From Gracilimonas tropica DSM 19535 (GTDB taxonomy: Bacteria > Bacteroidota > Rhodothermia > Balneolales > Balneolaceae), in contig NZ_AQXG01000011.1 of assembly GCF_000375425.1 (NCBI RefSeq), forward strand, positions 1-53,725: a stretch of DNA of 53,725 nucleotides. Direction: 5' to 3'. The notes under the pieces are model-generated. The model made no database searches and had not been told where the DNA came from. It saw only the letters and a list, made by a program, of their open reading frames with translations. The translations under genes and the position numbers were made by a program. Below, piece by piece: positions 18,075 to 25,659 of the stretch (the stretch's first letter is position 1; every line of letters starts with the position of its first letter).

Positions 18075-19130
18075 ATGAGATTTCGATCTGTTTCAATTGT
18101 TCTGTTACTAACTTCTTGTTTACTGAACGCCTGCAAAACCGAAGATGAGAGGAATCAAAATTCCACTGAAACCATCTCGAGAGTCAGTATCGACACCCTC
18201 CAAACCTTCACCGATTTCGAAACACATGACATTGCCCAGCCGGTTACTTTGCTCATGCTTCATAACGGAAATATTGCCATCACCGACTTCGCCCAAAAGC
18301 GAATTAATATTGTTTCCCCTGAAGGAGAACTCACCGCTACTTTTGGGAGAGAAGGCCGTGGTCCTGGTGAATTTCTTCGGCCCGATAAAATCATAGAAAC
18401 GGATGTTATTAGTGTCATTGATTCAGATCTGCATATGATCTCTCAATTTGATCATGAAGGTAATCTACTTGATGCTTATCCTTTTGCATCAGACGGTATA
18501 TTTTCTGAAGCTGTCCTTTTAGCAGACAGCATTATCGTTACAAGCACCGGAGGAAAAGAAGACGCTCTTCTTTCCATCACAAACATCGAAGAAGATTCTA
18601 CCTTATGGTTTGGTGAACCTAAAGGAAAAAGCTTTGAAGTAGTAGATTTTCAGGAAAGTATAAGTCAATTAAAGAGTGGAGAAATTCCTGATCTGTATAA
18701 GAATCAGGTTAAGTTACAATCTACTGAAAATCACATCTATGCATACTTGAATCCGTACAGTGAGCTTCATAAATATGATGCCTCAGGTAATTTAATGTGG
18801 AAAAAGAAACTTGAGTTTCCCTATAACGAAGACCTTTTTGAAAAAGTAGTAGAACTTACCAAGAAATCTCCCGGTGGGCTTCCGGCTATTAACTACATCA
18901 GCGAATTCAAGGTCATAGATAATGAAATTTACTTTTTAACCATACGAAGGAATAAAGAGGACCCACAACTCTTGGTTCAGGTTTCTGATCAAGGTGATAT
19001 TACCCGCATCTGTACCCTTCCCACTGGCTTTGGTTATTTCTCTGATTTTGAGCTCTCCCCTGAAACAAATAAGCTCTACATCGCTTCTTCCAATGATGGA
19101 ATCGTGTATAAAACGGAACCTCCTTTTTAA
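18075..19130 (+). CDS. 6-bladed beta-propeller lipoprotein (second of a pair)
   Basis: 351 aa, paralogue of the preceding protein with the same layout: lipobox LNAC (about residues 17-20), DTLQTFTDFETHDIAQP matching DSLYTFADFESHDIANP in its neighbour, and TATFGREGRGPGEFLRP. Divergence is substantial elsewhere, so the duplication is not recent and the ligands may differ. Ends 9 nt before the convergent DUF5686 gene. Confidence 0.85.
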   Translation: MRFRSVSIVLLLTSCLLNACKTEDERNQNSTETISRVSIDTLQTFTDFETHDIAQPVTLLMLHNGNIAITDFAQKRINIVSPEGELTATFGREGRGPGEFLRPDKIIETDVISVIDSDLHMISQFDHEGNLLDAYPFASDGIFSEAVLLADSIIVTSTGGKEDALLSITNIEEDSTLWFGEPKGKSFEVVDFQESISQLKSGEIPDLYKNQVKLQSTENHIYAYLNPYSELHKYDASGNLMWKKKLEFPYNEDLFEKVVELTKKSPGGLPAINYISEFKVIDNEIYFLTIRRNKEDPQLLVQVSDQGDITRICTLPTGFGYFSDFELSPETNKLYIASSNDGIVYKTEPPF

Positions 19131-19139
19131 AGGGCTGAC

Positions 19140-21593
19140 TCAAAACAACCGCGCCAAGCTCACCCCAAAATAAAAGCCGGGATTGTCGACACGAAAGGCT
19201 ACATCAGCACGGAACAGGTTGAAGATATTGCTTAGGGAAAGTCCAGCTTCGATGTGAAGATCTTCGGTAATAGAGGGATCAAAACCATAGCGGGTGTTGA
19301 ATTCGTCAATTTGTGCTTGCTTCACCCAGGTTTTCCCAATCCCCCCAAAAGCAATGATACTTAAACCGGTTTTGGAAGCATCTCGCCAGCCCAGCATTTC
19401 CAAGGGGACACTTTTAAAATTATGCTCGGCGTTCAAAGCAAAATAGCTTGCACCCTCGTACGGAATAAACCGCTTGGCACGGAAGGCCCCAAAAGGGGTA
19501 AATAGTCCGGGAGCCACATCCAGTACTTCATTTTTTTGGATAGGAAGGTCACCCAGGTACGTTCCGGCATTCAGTCGCATATTCAAGGTATTCGGGAAAA
19601 AACGGCGTTGGTAGAATGTCTGAAATTCGCGATAGAGATCTATTTTAAACCGTGTGTAGTTCCAGCTGCTCCCCATGAACGTGGCAGACTGCTCCACCGT
19701 AAATTGGAAATCATTGGCACCCACGGCTCCAAAGGCCTTTTTATTCTCACCGTCTTCCCAAGTAAAACGAAGGGCGCTTAAATTTCCTTCATCCACATAG
19801 CTGTTGGGGCGCTGAACCTCATCCCTGCCTAAAATATCATAGTCGGTTTTATAGGATATGCTTTGGTGATCTTCATAAAGATAGCTTAACCGAAGAGTCC
19901 CAGGAAGTTCTCTCAGCATATAAGCACCGCCAACTTCAATTCCTTCGTTCCGGAAATAGTCAAAATAATCCGGATAGCCCAATAAGGAAACAACCGATGT
20001 AAGGTATGGATTGAACATATCGGAATTATACCGGGTGTCATTTTTTGCTCGGTATTCCGTAAAAACAGCAAACCTTCGGCTTTCTTTTAATGGCCACCAG
20101 GCTACCCGGGCTCCGTATGAAAATGATTCCATCCCTTCCCCATATCCAGTACTGTACCCTGCAAAAACCCTCGACATCAAACGGTTATCCACATAACGGC
20201 GCTCATGCTTAAGTCCGCCATAGAACGCATCTACCCGATTGAATTTTACCTGAGGAGTCAGGTTTTGAGTCAGCTTAGAAAAGAAACCATTTCCCGAACC
20301 GCCTCCGGATGAATTAGCCGAACCGCCACCCTGAGATGAGCCGGAATCTCCCTCTTCATCCCAATCAATAAAACGAGTAAGGAAACCTTCCGGACGAAAC
20401 GCTTTTTCGAGGGAAGCCGTACTATCCACAGTTTCATATGCGATTTCCTCTTCCGTATCTAAGGGAATGATCTCAATTTCATTCACAAAGAGAGAATCGC
20501 CGGAATTTATAGTGGTAGAATCTACCATAAGCTGATCCCGGCTTTTAAAGATCGTATCCGGAAGGGAGATATTTACTTCATAATCGCTGATTCGTGCAAC
20601 CTGTTTAAAACCAATGGGCGGAAACCGAAGTCCTACCAGACCTACTTCCACTAATCCTTCGATTCGTACATCTACCGGCAGCCAGAAGTCCCCTCCAAAA
20701 TTACTGAACTGCTGCTTATAGGAAAGGTCAAAATCCTGAACAGGAGGAGGAAACTGCACCACCGAATTCGGCTTTAAATCCATTTCAAGTACCGCATATT
20801 CCTCTCCCAATACAAATATGGTTCCCTCGAAAAGAGGCTGAAGCTTTCGCTTGGAATCAACCTTTAGCTCGTACACCACCTGTCCGTCCAGCGACTGAAT
20901 GTCTTCCAGGCTGAAGTCATAAAACTTCAACGCATCCGGATGGGTAACCCCTACCACATCAAAGCCGGCGATATCCAGGTTGTCATCGTAGAAATTCGGG
21001 AGATAACTGACCCCTGCAAAGTTATCGGCAGCATCAATATTAGCGGTTTGCCGTTTTGATTTCAGGATCTCACGCGAGCCTTTTTCTTTATCCCAATATG
21101 CTTCGGAAATACTTTCGGTAATGGAGATGATAGTGGTATCATTTCTAAGCTGCTGACGGGTGTAGGCTTCTGCTTTATACGTCTCAAGGTTAGCCCTCCA
21201 TTGCTGCTTACGCCGGATCACCTCCCGCATAATTGCTATAGCCGGATCTTCGCCCGTTACTACGATCTCCCCCATTTCAGCTACGGATGGCTTCAATAAA
21301 AAATCTATGGGCCCGGTGTTTTCTGTAACCGTTTGCTCCTGACTTTCAAACCCGATAAAACGAACCATGATCGTCACCGGAAGTTCTGAGACCAAGAGGC
21401 TGAACTCCCCATCCTGATTTGAGATCGTTCCCTTGTAGGTATCCTTGATGATCACATGTGCGGCAGGAAGAGGTTCTCCGGTTTCTGCATCCACAATTTT
21501 ACCGGTGACTCTATGCTGATGCTGAGCAAATACTAAAAAACTGCTCATCATGAGCGATGGAAAGAGAATTAAAAAAAAGACCCATTTTTGCAT
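19140..21593 (-). CDS. DUF5686-type outer-membrane protein with carboxypeptidase-like domain
   Basis: 817 aa. Signal peptide ending VFAQ (about 24), then a carboxypeptidase-regulatory-like beta-sandwich (about 28-105, GKIVDAETGEPLPAAHV), then the DUF5686 region (from about 120, AIMREVIRRKQQW; LETYKAEAYTRQQL), a Ser/Gly-rich low-complexity linker (SGSSQGGGSANSSGGGSG, about 426-443), and a C-terminal beta-barrel ending ARLF. Predicted outer-membrane protein of unknown function. Convergent with the propeller genes. Confidence 0.82.
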   Translation of the reverse strand: MQKWVFFLILFPSLMMSSFLVFAQHQHRVTGKIVDAETGEPLPAAHVIIKDTYKGTISNQDGEFSLLVSELPVTIMVRFIGFESQEQTVTENTGPIDFLLKPSVAEMGEIVVTGEDPAIAIMREVIRRKQQWRANLETYKAEAYTRQQLRNDTTIISITESISEAYWDKEKGSREILKSKRQTANIDAADNFAGVSYLPNFYDDNLDIAGFDVVGVTHPDALKFYDFSLEDIQSLDGQVVYELKVDSKRKLQPLFEGTIFVLGEEYAVLEMDLKPNSVVQFPPPVQDFDLSYKQQFSNFGGDFWLPVDVRIEGLVEVGLVGLRFPPIGFKQVARISDYEVNISLPDTIFKSRDQLMVDSTTINSGDSLFVNEIEIIPLDTEEEIAYETVDSTASLEKAFRPEGFLTRFIDWDEEGDSGSSQGGGSANSSGGGSGNGFFSKLTQNLTPQVKFNRVDAFYGGLKHERRYVDNRLMSRVFAGYSTGYGEGMESFSYGARVAWWPLKESRRFAVFTEYRAKNDTRYNSDMFNPYLTSVVSLLGYPDYFDYFRNEGIEVGGAYMLRELPGTLRLSYLYEDHQSISYKTDYDILGRDEVQRPNSYVDEGNLSALRFTWEDGENKKAFGAVGANDFQFTVEQSATFMGSSWNYTRFKIDLYREFQTFYQRRFFPNTLNMRLNAGTYLGDLPIQKNEVLDVAPGLFTPFGAFRAKRFIPYEGASYFALNAEHNFKSVPLEMLGWRDASKTGLSIIAFGGIGKTWVKQAQIDEFNTRYGFDPSITEDLHIEAGLSLSNIFNLFRADVAFRVDNPGFYFGVSLARLF

Positions 21594-21675
21594 TTGGAAA
21601 CGCAGGTTAAATTAAAACATAAGAACAACAGACCGCTTTTACTCATAAACAGCTGATTAGTTACATGAACCTACG

Positions 21676-21683
21676 TATCTTTT
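21676..21683 (+). promoter_or_regulatory. Possible -7 element for tRNA-Arg
   Basis: TATCTTTT matches TAnnTTTG in seven of eight positions and ends 23 nt before the tRNA, the same distance as for tRNA-Leu. No clear -33 element is seen. Confidence 0.35.
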
Positions 21684-21706
21684 ACAAGAACATTGCCTTT
21701 AACATT

Positions 21707-21779
21707 GACCCTGTAGTTCAATCGGATAGAATAGGGACCTCCTAAGTCCTAGATCTGGGTTCGATTCCCGGCGGGGTCA
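21707..21779 (+). tRNA. tRNA-Arg(CCT), integration site
   Basis: Cloverleaf with acceptor GACCCTG / CGGGGTC (one G-T pair), D-arm GTTC...GAAT, anticodon stem GGGAC/GTCCT (one G-T pair) around loop CTCCTAA with anticodon CCT, and T-arm CTGGGTTCGATTCCCGG. No encoded CCA. Its last 14 bases plus one more are repeated at 30376-30390, so it served as the attachment site of the downstream element and remains intact. Confidence 0.95.
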
Positions 21780-21780
21780 C
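21766..21780 (+). repeat. attL core, overlapping the tRNA-Arg 3' end
   Basis: TCCCGGCGGGGTCAC, identical to 30376-30390. It reconstitutes the T-arm and acceptor 3' side of the tRNA. Confidence 0.88.
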
Positions 21781-21839
21781 ATAGTTATTTTACTAAAAAA
21801 ATTAATATCAGTTACTTAACACGTATTATTTACTTTATT

Positions 21840-21861
21840 AGTACAGTAATTGGTACAGGTA
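21840..21861 (+). repeat. Left copy of 22-bp terminal repeat (putative integrase arm site)
   Basis: AGTACAGTA, then AATTGG-type centre, then TACAGGTA; it matches 30241-30262 in 20 of 22 positions and in the same orientation. A further TACAGG follows at once. It lies about 60 bp inside attL. The interval 21781-22052 otherwise holds no convincing gene. Confidence 0.7.
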
Positions 21862-22052
21862 CAGGCTTATAAATGCCGGATTAGCCGGGTTTTAATGTAC
21901 AGAAAAATTTTTGCCGGTTACTCTCTTTTTGTGCGTAAATCATGGGCAGGGGGGAATATGGGAAATATGCCAAAAAACGGCCTTCATATTTTAATTGTGA
22001 GGCCTCACCTCTTCCATCTTAATGATGTAACATTCAGAATAAACCCACTCAT

Positions 22053-22319
22053 ATGAAGAATATTCAATCTCTGGACTTACCTAAACAAGAGCTTTTAAAA
22101 CTTAACAAAGCTTGTGGGCTTTATGCTGCCAATTCCAATATCACTTTCAAAGTTCTCAATCAATCTAAAAACGAATTGATTATTGCAGTACGCCAAAGCA
22201 AAAACGTGAAAGGCAAATATCTGGAAGCAAAAGAACTCATCAATCGCACAAAGGATCTATTTAAAGAATTTTTCCCTAATCACTCTATTCACGTACGACC
22301 GATACCATATACCAACTAA
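22053..22319 (+). CDS. Small unidentified protein at the left end of the element
   Basis: 88 aa, basic, no signal or membrane segment. A first half (QELLKLNKACGLYAANSNITFKV) and a second half (AKELINRTKDLFKEFFPNHSIHVRPIPY) look like a compact alpha/beta fold. It stands alone on the plus strand between attL and the operator region. I do not recognise it; a DNA-binding or regulatory protein of the element is possible by position only. ATG start. Confidence 0.6.
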   Translation: MKNIQSLDLPKQELLKLNKACGLYAANSNITFKVLNQSKNELIIAVRQSKNVKGKYLEAKELINRTKDLFKEFFPNHSIHVRPIPYTN

Positions 22320-22354
22320 CTAAGAAAACGCTTCTTTTCCCTCATCCACTCTCA

Positions 22355-22396
22355 AAATCAGGCAAAATTCGCAAAAATATTTTTTTGGCCTGATTT
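22355..22396. repeat. 9-bp inverted repeat after the 88-aa gene
   Basis: AAATCAGGC (22355-22363) and GCCTGATTT (22388-22396) enclose a strongly AT-rich loop. No T-run follows, so a terminator is uncertain. Confidence 0.45.
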
Positions 22397-22402
22397 ACCG
22401 GC

Positions 22403-22507
22403 TTCCTATTTGGAAATAATTGTAGCCCTCCAGCCCTTGAAATTACCTGGTAGGAAATCGCGCCTCTTTTTCTTACTAACTTTTGCTCAAAAATTCCTAA
22501 TAGGAAA
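22403..22507. promoter_or_regulatory. Three-copy 14-bp palindromic operator cluster
   Basis: Three related palindromes: TTCCTATTTGGAAA (22403-22416), TACCTGGTAGGAAA (22444-22457) and TTCCTAATAGGAAA (22494-22507), starts 41 and 50 bp apart. Consensus TWCCTRNTAGGAAA with a half-site of CCT/AGG. The cluster lies upstream of the 22683-23815 operon inside the element, a layout typical of repressor operators or replication iterons. No partner protein is identified. Confidence 0.6.
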
Positions 22508-22581
22508 GTTTTTAGCTATAAAATGGGCAATTTATGAATAATAGGTAATCACTTAATTATATTGCATTTACTTGTTTTTAA

Positions 22582-22605
22582 TTTTCAGCATATATAAACT
22601 GAAAA
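22582..22605. promoter_or_regulatory. Inverted repeat in the operon control region
   Basis: TTTTCAG (22582-22588) and CTGAAAA (22599-22605) flank CATATATAAA, a likely regulator site or part of the promoter. Confidence 0.4.
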
Positions 22606-22622
22606 GAGTTAAACAAAAAAAT

Positions 22623-22659
22623 GAAAGCAGGCCAGTTTTTGAGGACATGACCTGCTTTC
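22623..22659 (+). promoter_or_regulatory. Hairpin in the leader of the three-gene operon
   Basis: Nine-bp perfect stem GAAAGCAGG / CCTGCTTTC with a 19-nt loop, ending 23 nt before the first start codon. No T-run follows, so it is unlikely to be a simple terminator; it may control translation or attenuate transcription. Confidence 0.45.
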
Positions 22660-22682
22660 TGTAAACATAACGAGGTATAAAA

Positions 22683-22865
22683 ATGACTAAATCAGAAGAT
22701 GGAAACAAGCGGTTCAAAATAGAAGCCCAGAAAATGCGAATGGAAGAAGAACAGAGGGTAAAGAATAACGCGCTTCAAGCTGTCATCAATCGCACCAACC
22801 GCCAAATTGAGAAGGAGTGTTTCAGTGATAATGGGCAGAACTCTTCAACCCTAATTCCTGCATAA
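22683..22865 (+). CDS. Small charged protein, first gene of the element operon
   Basis: 60 aa, very rich in Lys, Glu, Arg and Asn (RFKIEAQKMRMEEEQRVKNN), predicted helical. ATG start preceded by CGAGG about 8 nt away (AACGAGGTATAAAAATG). The next gene begins 1 nt after its stop. I do not recognise it; real status is supported mainly by operon position and ribosome binding site. Confidence 0.6.
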   Translation: MTKSEDGNKRFKIEAQKMRMEEEQRVKNNALQAVINRTNRQIEKECFSDNGQNSSTLIPA

Positions 22866-22866
22866 A

Positions 22867-23340
22867 ATGGAAACTGAAAAATCTATCGACATAGAAAAAG
22901 CCGCCAAAGCTCTCGAAACCCTTGGTGCAGAACTAAAAAAGGCCATCAAAAAACATTCTTATGATGATGTTGCTGGAGCCTTTAGAAAAAAATACCCTTT
23001 CAAGCTTCACCAACTGGAAGAGTTTGAAATTATTGATACCATTTTTGCCATCACTAAGCCAAGCGTTGATACCCACACGCTCAGCACAGATGGAGCCATG
23101 TATTATATGAAATCGGATGCCCTTATTGAGTTGCTGGAGTTAGGAGACTGCGCAACCTCCCTCAGGTCAAAACTTCCAGAGCAATCCCTAAAAAATGAAG
23201 CCCTAAACGCTGTTATCGTTGATTGCGAATCTATCGGTAATGATGCCAGAACTCATTTATTGGAACGCCTGAGTGAGTATGAATTTGATATAAAGGATTT
23301 AACCCAAACACTTAACCAAAGGAATAATGGACAAAATTAA
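22867..23340 (+). CDS. Unidentified element protein A (possible cargo)
   Basis: 157 aa, acidic and helix-rich, without signal or membrane segments. Motifs that can be seen: KKAIKKHSYDDVAGAFRKK (about 38-56) and DGAMYYMKSDALIELLELGD (about 78-97). Parts resemble the next protein (KEKHEDDVAEAM; ESFRYMSDEAAY), suggesting an old duplication. Its last 14 nt overlap the start of the next gene. Function unknown; position in a facing operon with operators suggests regulated cargo. Confidence 0.7.
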   Translation: METEKSIDIEKAAKALETLGAELKKAIKKHSYDDVAGAFRKKYPFKLHQLEEFEIIDTIFAITKPSVDTHTLSTDGAMYYMKSDALIELLELGDCATSLRSKLPEQSLKNEALNAVIVDCESIGNDARTHLLERLSEYEFDIKDLTQTLNQRNNGQN

Positions 23341-23815
23341 ACTGAATCCAGGTATAAAGAAAAAAGCAGATGAATTATTTGAGCTTATTGAGAAGGAAGT
23401 CAAAGAGAAGCATGAAGATGATGTTGCTGAAGCTATGGCAGCAGAATGGGGCGACTACCTCAAAAACTCGAAAGGATTTGACATGCTCAATTATGGAATG
23501 ATCTTAACTCTTACAGAGTCAGAACACGCAAAATATAGCCTTGAAGAATCATTCCGCTATATGAGTGATGAAGCCGCTTATACAGTGAGCTATCTTGCTC
23601 ATTATGCATTGAGGGCTGCAAAAAAATGGAGTGATGTTTTAGCAGATATCAAAGAGGCAAAAAGCTTTCAAATTGATAGCTTGCATACGCTGGATATTTT
23701 TATTCGAGAACTCAAAAGCCTTGCCCATGAAGTAGAAAAAGAAACAGCTACTCTGTGGATTTATAGAGCTAAAGGATACCGGGAAGAACTCGAAAAGATA
23801 AAGAATGCCAGTTAA
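23327..23815 (+). CDS. Unidentified element protein B (possible cargo)
   Basis: 162 aa, soluble, helix-rich: KKKADELFELIEKEVKEKHE at the N-terminus, a central AAYTVSYLAHYALRAAKKW and a C-terminal LWIYRAKGYREELEKIK. Probably paralogous to the preceding protein. ATG lies inside the previous gene, so translation is probably coupled and the two may form a complex (inference). Ends 27 nt before the convergent minus-strand genes. Confidence 0.7.
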   Translation: MDKIKLNPGIKKKADELFELIEKEVKEKHEDDVAEAMAAEWGDYLKNSKGFDMLNYGMILTLTESEHAKYSLEESFRYMSDEAAYTVSYLAHYALRAAKKWSDVLADIKEAKSFQIDSLHTLDIFIRELKSLAHEVEKETATLWIYRAKGYREELEKIKNAS

Positions 23816-23842
23816 GCAGATCACCAATAACCGGCACTTATT

Positions 23843-24004
23843 TTAGCGGCCGTTATCCGGTAAAAAAATTAAAGTCCGTTCATCCCCTGGAGAGCGTTCA
23901 ATCTTTGGGGGATGTTCCGGGTCGTAAATTATCACTTGGGCGGTTTGCTGATCCACTTTTTTCTTTTCGGCTTGATAGTCAGTTATCAGCTTTTCAATTC
24001 GCAT
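23843..24004 (-). CDS. 53-residue gene overlapping its upstream neighbour
   Basis: A complete frame of 53 codons, ATG at 24004-24002 to TAA at 23845-23843: MRIEKLITDYQAEKK at the start, then a Pro-rich YDPEHPPKIERSPGDE and a final LPDNGR. Its ATG overlaps the end of the preceding minus-strand gene by 11 nt, as in the other overlaps in this cluster. Too small for a function call, but the composition and coupling favour a real gene. Last gene of the minus-strand unit. Confidence 0.55.
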   Translation of the reverse strand: MRIEKLITDYQAEKKKVDQQTAQVIIYDPEHPPKIERSPGDERTLIFLPDNGR

Positions 24005-24344
24005 AGCTTCGGGATTGAAGGTTAAATTTATGCATTAGATAGGCTTCAAAGATGAACGGCGTTTTATAGCGCTGCAATTCTTTAGGCCATGCCGGTTCCT
24101 GATTGTGGGAAATAATTACTTCCCGGATTGGCTTCCTGATATTGTTTTCATTCTCAAAGGCTTGCAACCTGTGGAACAGATCCAGATAGCGCCGGGCTTG
24201 GGCTTCTGTGAGTGTTTCCAGATCGGAAAAATCCCATCCCGATTGTTCCCGGTACTCTATCAAAAAAACCTTTTGGGCTTTGAGTGTGCTGTATTTCTCC
24301 GGGGTGATCTCATTGGTTTGGGATAGCAGTTCATCTATTCGCAT
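23994..24344 (-). CDS. Small unidentified protein of the element
   Basis: 116 aa from ATG 24344 (MRIDELLSQTNEITPEKYS). An upstream TTG would extend it by 20 residues into the previous gene and is less likely. Predicted helical with EYREQSGWDFSDLETLTEAQ (about 28-47); no membrane segment. Overlaps the preceding CCCH/HGG-protein gene by 14 nt and the next gene by 11 nt. The shared MRI-acid-x-L start with the 53-aa protein is curious. Function unknown. Confidence 0.65.
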   Translation of the reverse strand: MRIDELLSQTNEITPEKYSTLKAQKVFLIEYREQSGWDFSDLETLTEAQARRYLDLFHRLQAFENENNIRKPIREVIISHNQEPAWPKELQRYKTPFIFEAYLMHKFNLQSRSYAN

Positions 24345-24861
24345 GGTCGGAAATTTTGAAGGATTGGAGTTTTGAAATAATGGTTTCGGCTTCAGCTTGG
24401 CCAATGTGGTTGATTAGAAGAGCTTCCATCCAGTCCAGGAATAGCTTCAAATCTTCGGCCGGGATAAGCCTTTCCTGTTCTAACAGGATCTTTTGGCTCC
24501 GCTGTTTACAGTGTACCAAGCGTTCAATGATCCGGGAAATAGTGTCCAGATCGTGAAGATCGGAAAGGTTGTTCTCCAGCGCTTTGGCTGAAATAATTAG
24601 CGCCTGCATCAATTTGATTTCATTATCCGGGTTGATAAGTTCCTCACTGGATGTCTCTTCCAATTCATCCAGCACGGATTTTAAAGAGCTGCCTGCGTGT
24701 TTGCTGTATAGGCCGTGTTTGTATCGCTTGCTTTGGGTGCCCTTCAAACTTTTTCCACCATGTAAATGGCACTTTGTGGAACCGGGCACCGGCGCTTTTT
24801 GGCACGGCTTACCGGTTGCTTTGGTTCGGGCACCACAAATATTGTTTTCCTGCTTTTCCAT
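24331..24861 (-). CDS. Phage-type CCCH/HGG-motif protein, possible small terminase-like
   Basis: 176 aa. The N-terminus has Cys9, Cys20, Cys31 and His34 in CGARTKATGKPC ... CHLHGGKS, the short zinc-type/HGGxS motif found in small phage proteins often encoded beside packaging genes. The rest is helical (ELINPDNEIKLMQALIIS; IIERLVHCKQRSQKILLEQ). A role as a small terminase-like DNA-recognition factor is plausible from family and element context, but the protein has not been aligned to one here. ATG start; overlaps the next gene by 14 nt. Confidence 0.65.
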   Translation of the reverse strand: MEKQENNICGARTKATGKPCQKAPVPGSTKCHLHGGKSLKGTQSKRYKHGLYSKHAGSSLKSVLDELEETSSEELINPDNEIKLMQALIISAKALENNLSDLHDLDTISRIIERLVHCKQRSQKILLEQERLIPAEDLKLFLDWMEALLINHIGQAEAETIISKLQSFKISDHANR

Positions 24862-24912
24862 AGGGTATCCAGTTAAAAAGGGGTGTTCATGGGGTATTCA
24901 AAAAAAGTGCTG

Positions 24913-25629
24913 TTAAGCTACTTCTTTCGCTTTGTGTTCTTTTTCCCTGGAGCGTTTCAAATCTGCTTTTTCTGCCAGTGAAGCAATCGGGGTTTTTAAG
25001 TCCAGTTTATACTTAGTTCCTGAAGGGGATGTATCCCGGTAAAACCGATAAGATAGAAAGAAGTCCGTTCGGGCGGCTTCAGTGGAAATACCGGCTTCAG
25101 CTTCCACTTGCTGAATGAAAGTTTTCCTTTCGGCTTCGGCCTCACTGTCATTGTCTGTTTTGGTAGTGGTCTTAAAGCCGGGTGCTACCTTATCGGCGGT
25201 TTGCATAAAGGTTTCGGCGGCCTGCTTCCATTTCATTTTTTCATCGAAAACAGCCAGCAGTTTTTCGTAAAGTTCGTTATCCAGTTCTTTCACTTTCTCC
25301 AGATAGTTGCATTTAGCATCTTCGGCCTGCTTTGCCAGTTCTACACACGTTTGAAAATGGTTTTTCCGGGCGGCTTTAGCTTCAGCCTGGATAAGCTGCT
25401 GCTGCAACTCTTCCAAATGTTCCCGGCGCTCTTCGAGGGCTTCGGTTACTATTTGCCTGTGGGAAATAAGGTTCTGTATTTCCTTTTCCCCTTCATTGGA
25501 AAGAATGGCCTTAGCATCCTTTTTCTTTTGGAACAGCTTTTCTTCCAGTTCGGAATATTTGGCTTCCAGATCCTTTATTTCGGTTTCAACTTGGGTGATG
25601 TTCTTTTTAATTTTTTCGGGTGTGTTCAT
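24913..25629 (-). CDS. Coiled-coil element protein
   Basis: 238 aa. Residues 1-90 form a strong coiled coil (heptads in EIKDLEAKYSELEEKLFQKK and ALEERREHLEELQQQL). The middle part (about 120-165) carries MKWKQAAETFMQTADKVAPG; the C-terminus is a different, basic domain (RTDFFLSYRFYRDTSPSGTK, ending KEHKAKEVA). The first 90 residues match the next-listed shorter protein, so the pair arose by duplication with an added domain. Function unknown; a scaffold or structural role is possible. Confidence 0.7.
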   Translation of the reverse strand: MNTPEKIKKNITQVETEIKDLEAKYSELEEKLFQKKKDAKAILSNEGEKEIQNLISHRQIVTEALEERREHLEELQQQLIQAEAKAARKNHFQTCVELAKQAEDAKCNYLEKVKELDNELYEKLLAVFDEKMKWKQAAETFMQTADKVAPGFKTTTKTDNDSEAEAERKTFIQQVEAEAGISTEAARTDFFLSYRFYRDTSPSGTKYKLDLKTPIASLAEKADLKRSREKEHKAKEVA

Positions 25630-25659
25630 CAGTCTGTTTTTTGTCTGTTGGTGATTTGT

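Noticed and set aside
21850-22056. A 68-codon plus-strand frame overlapping the left terminal repeat
   Set aside because: It begins inside the repeat, has an odd composition and would overlap the 88-aa gene; the repeat explains the sequence better.
22403-22507. A CRISPR-like array
   Set aside because: There are only three 14-bp dyads with unequal spacing and no cas genes, so operators or iterons fit better.
23816-23875. A terminator between the two convergent element operons
   Set aside because: An imperfect ATAACCGGC / GCCGTTAT dyad exists, but neither strand has a T-run after it.
24344-24404. An N-terminal extension of the 116-aa gene from a TTG
   Set aside because: The ATG at 24344 gives a normal short overlap with the upstream gene; the extension would lie wholly inside it.
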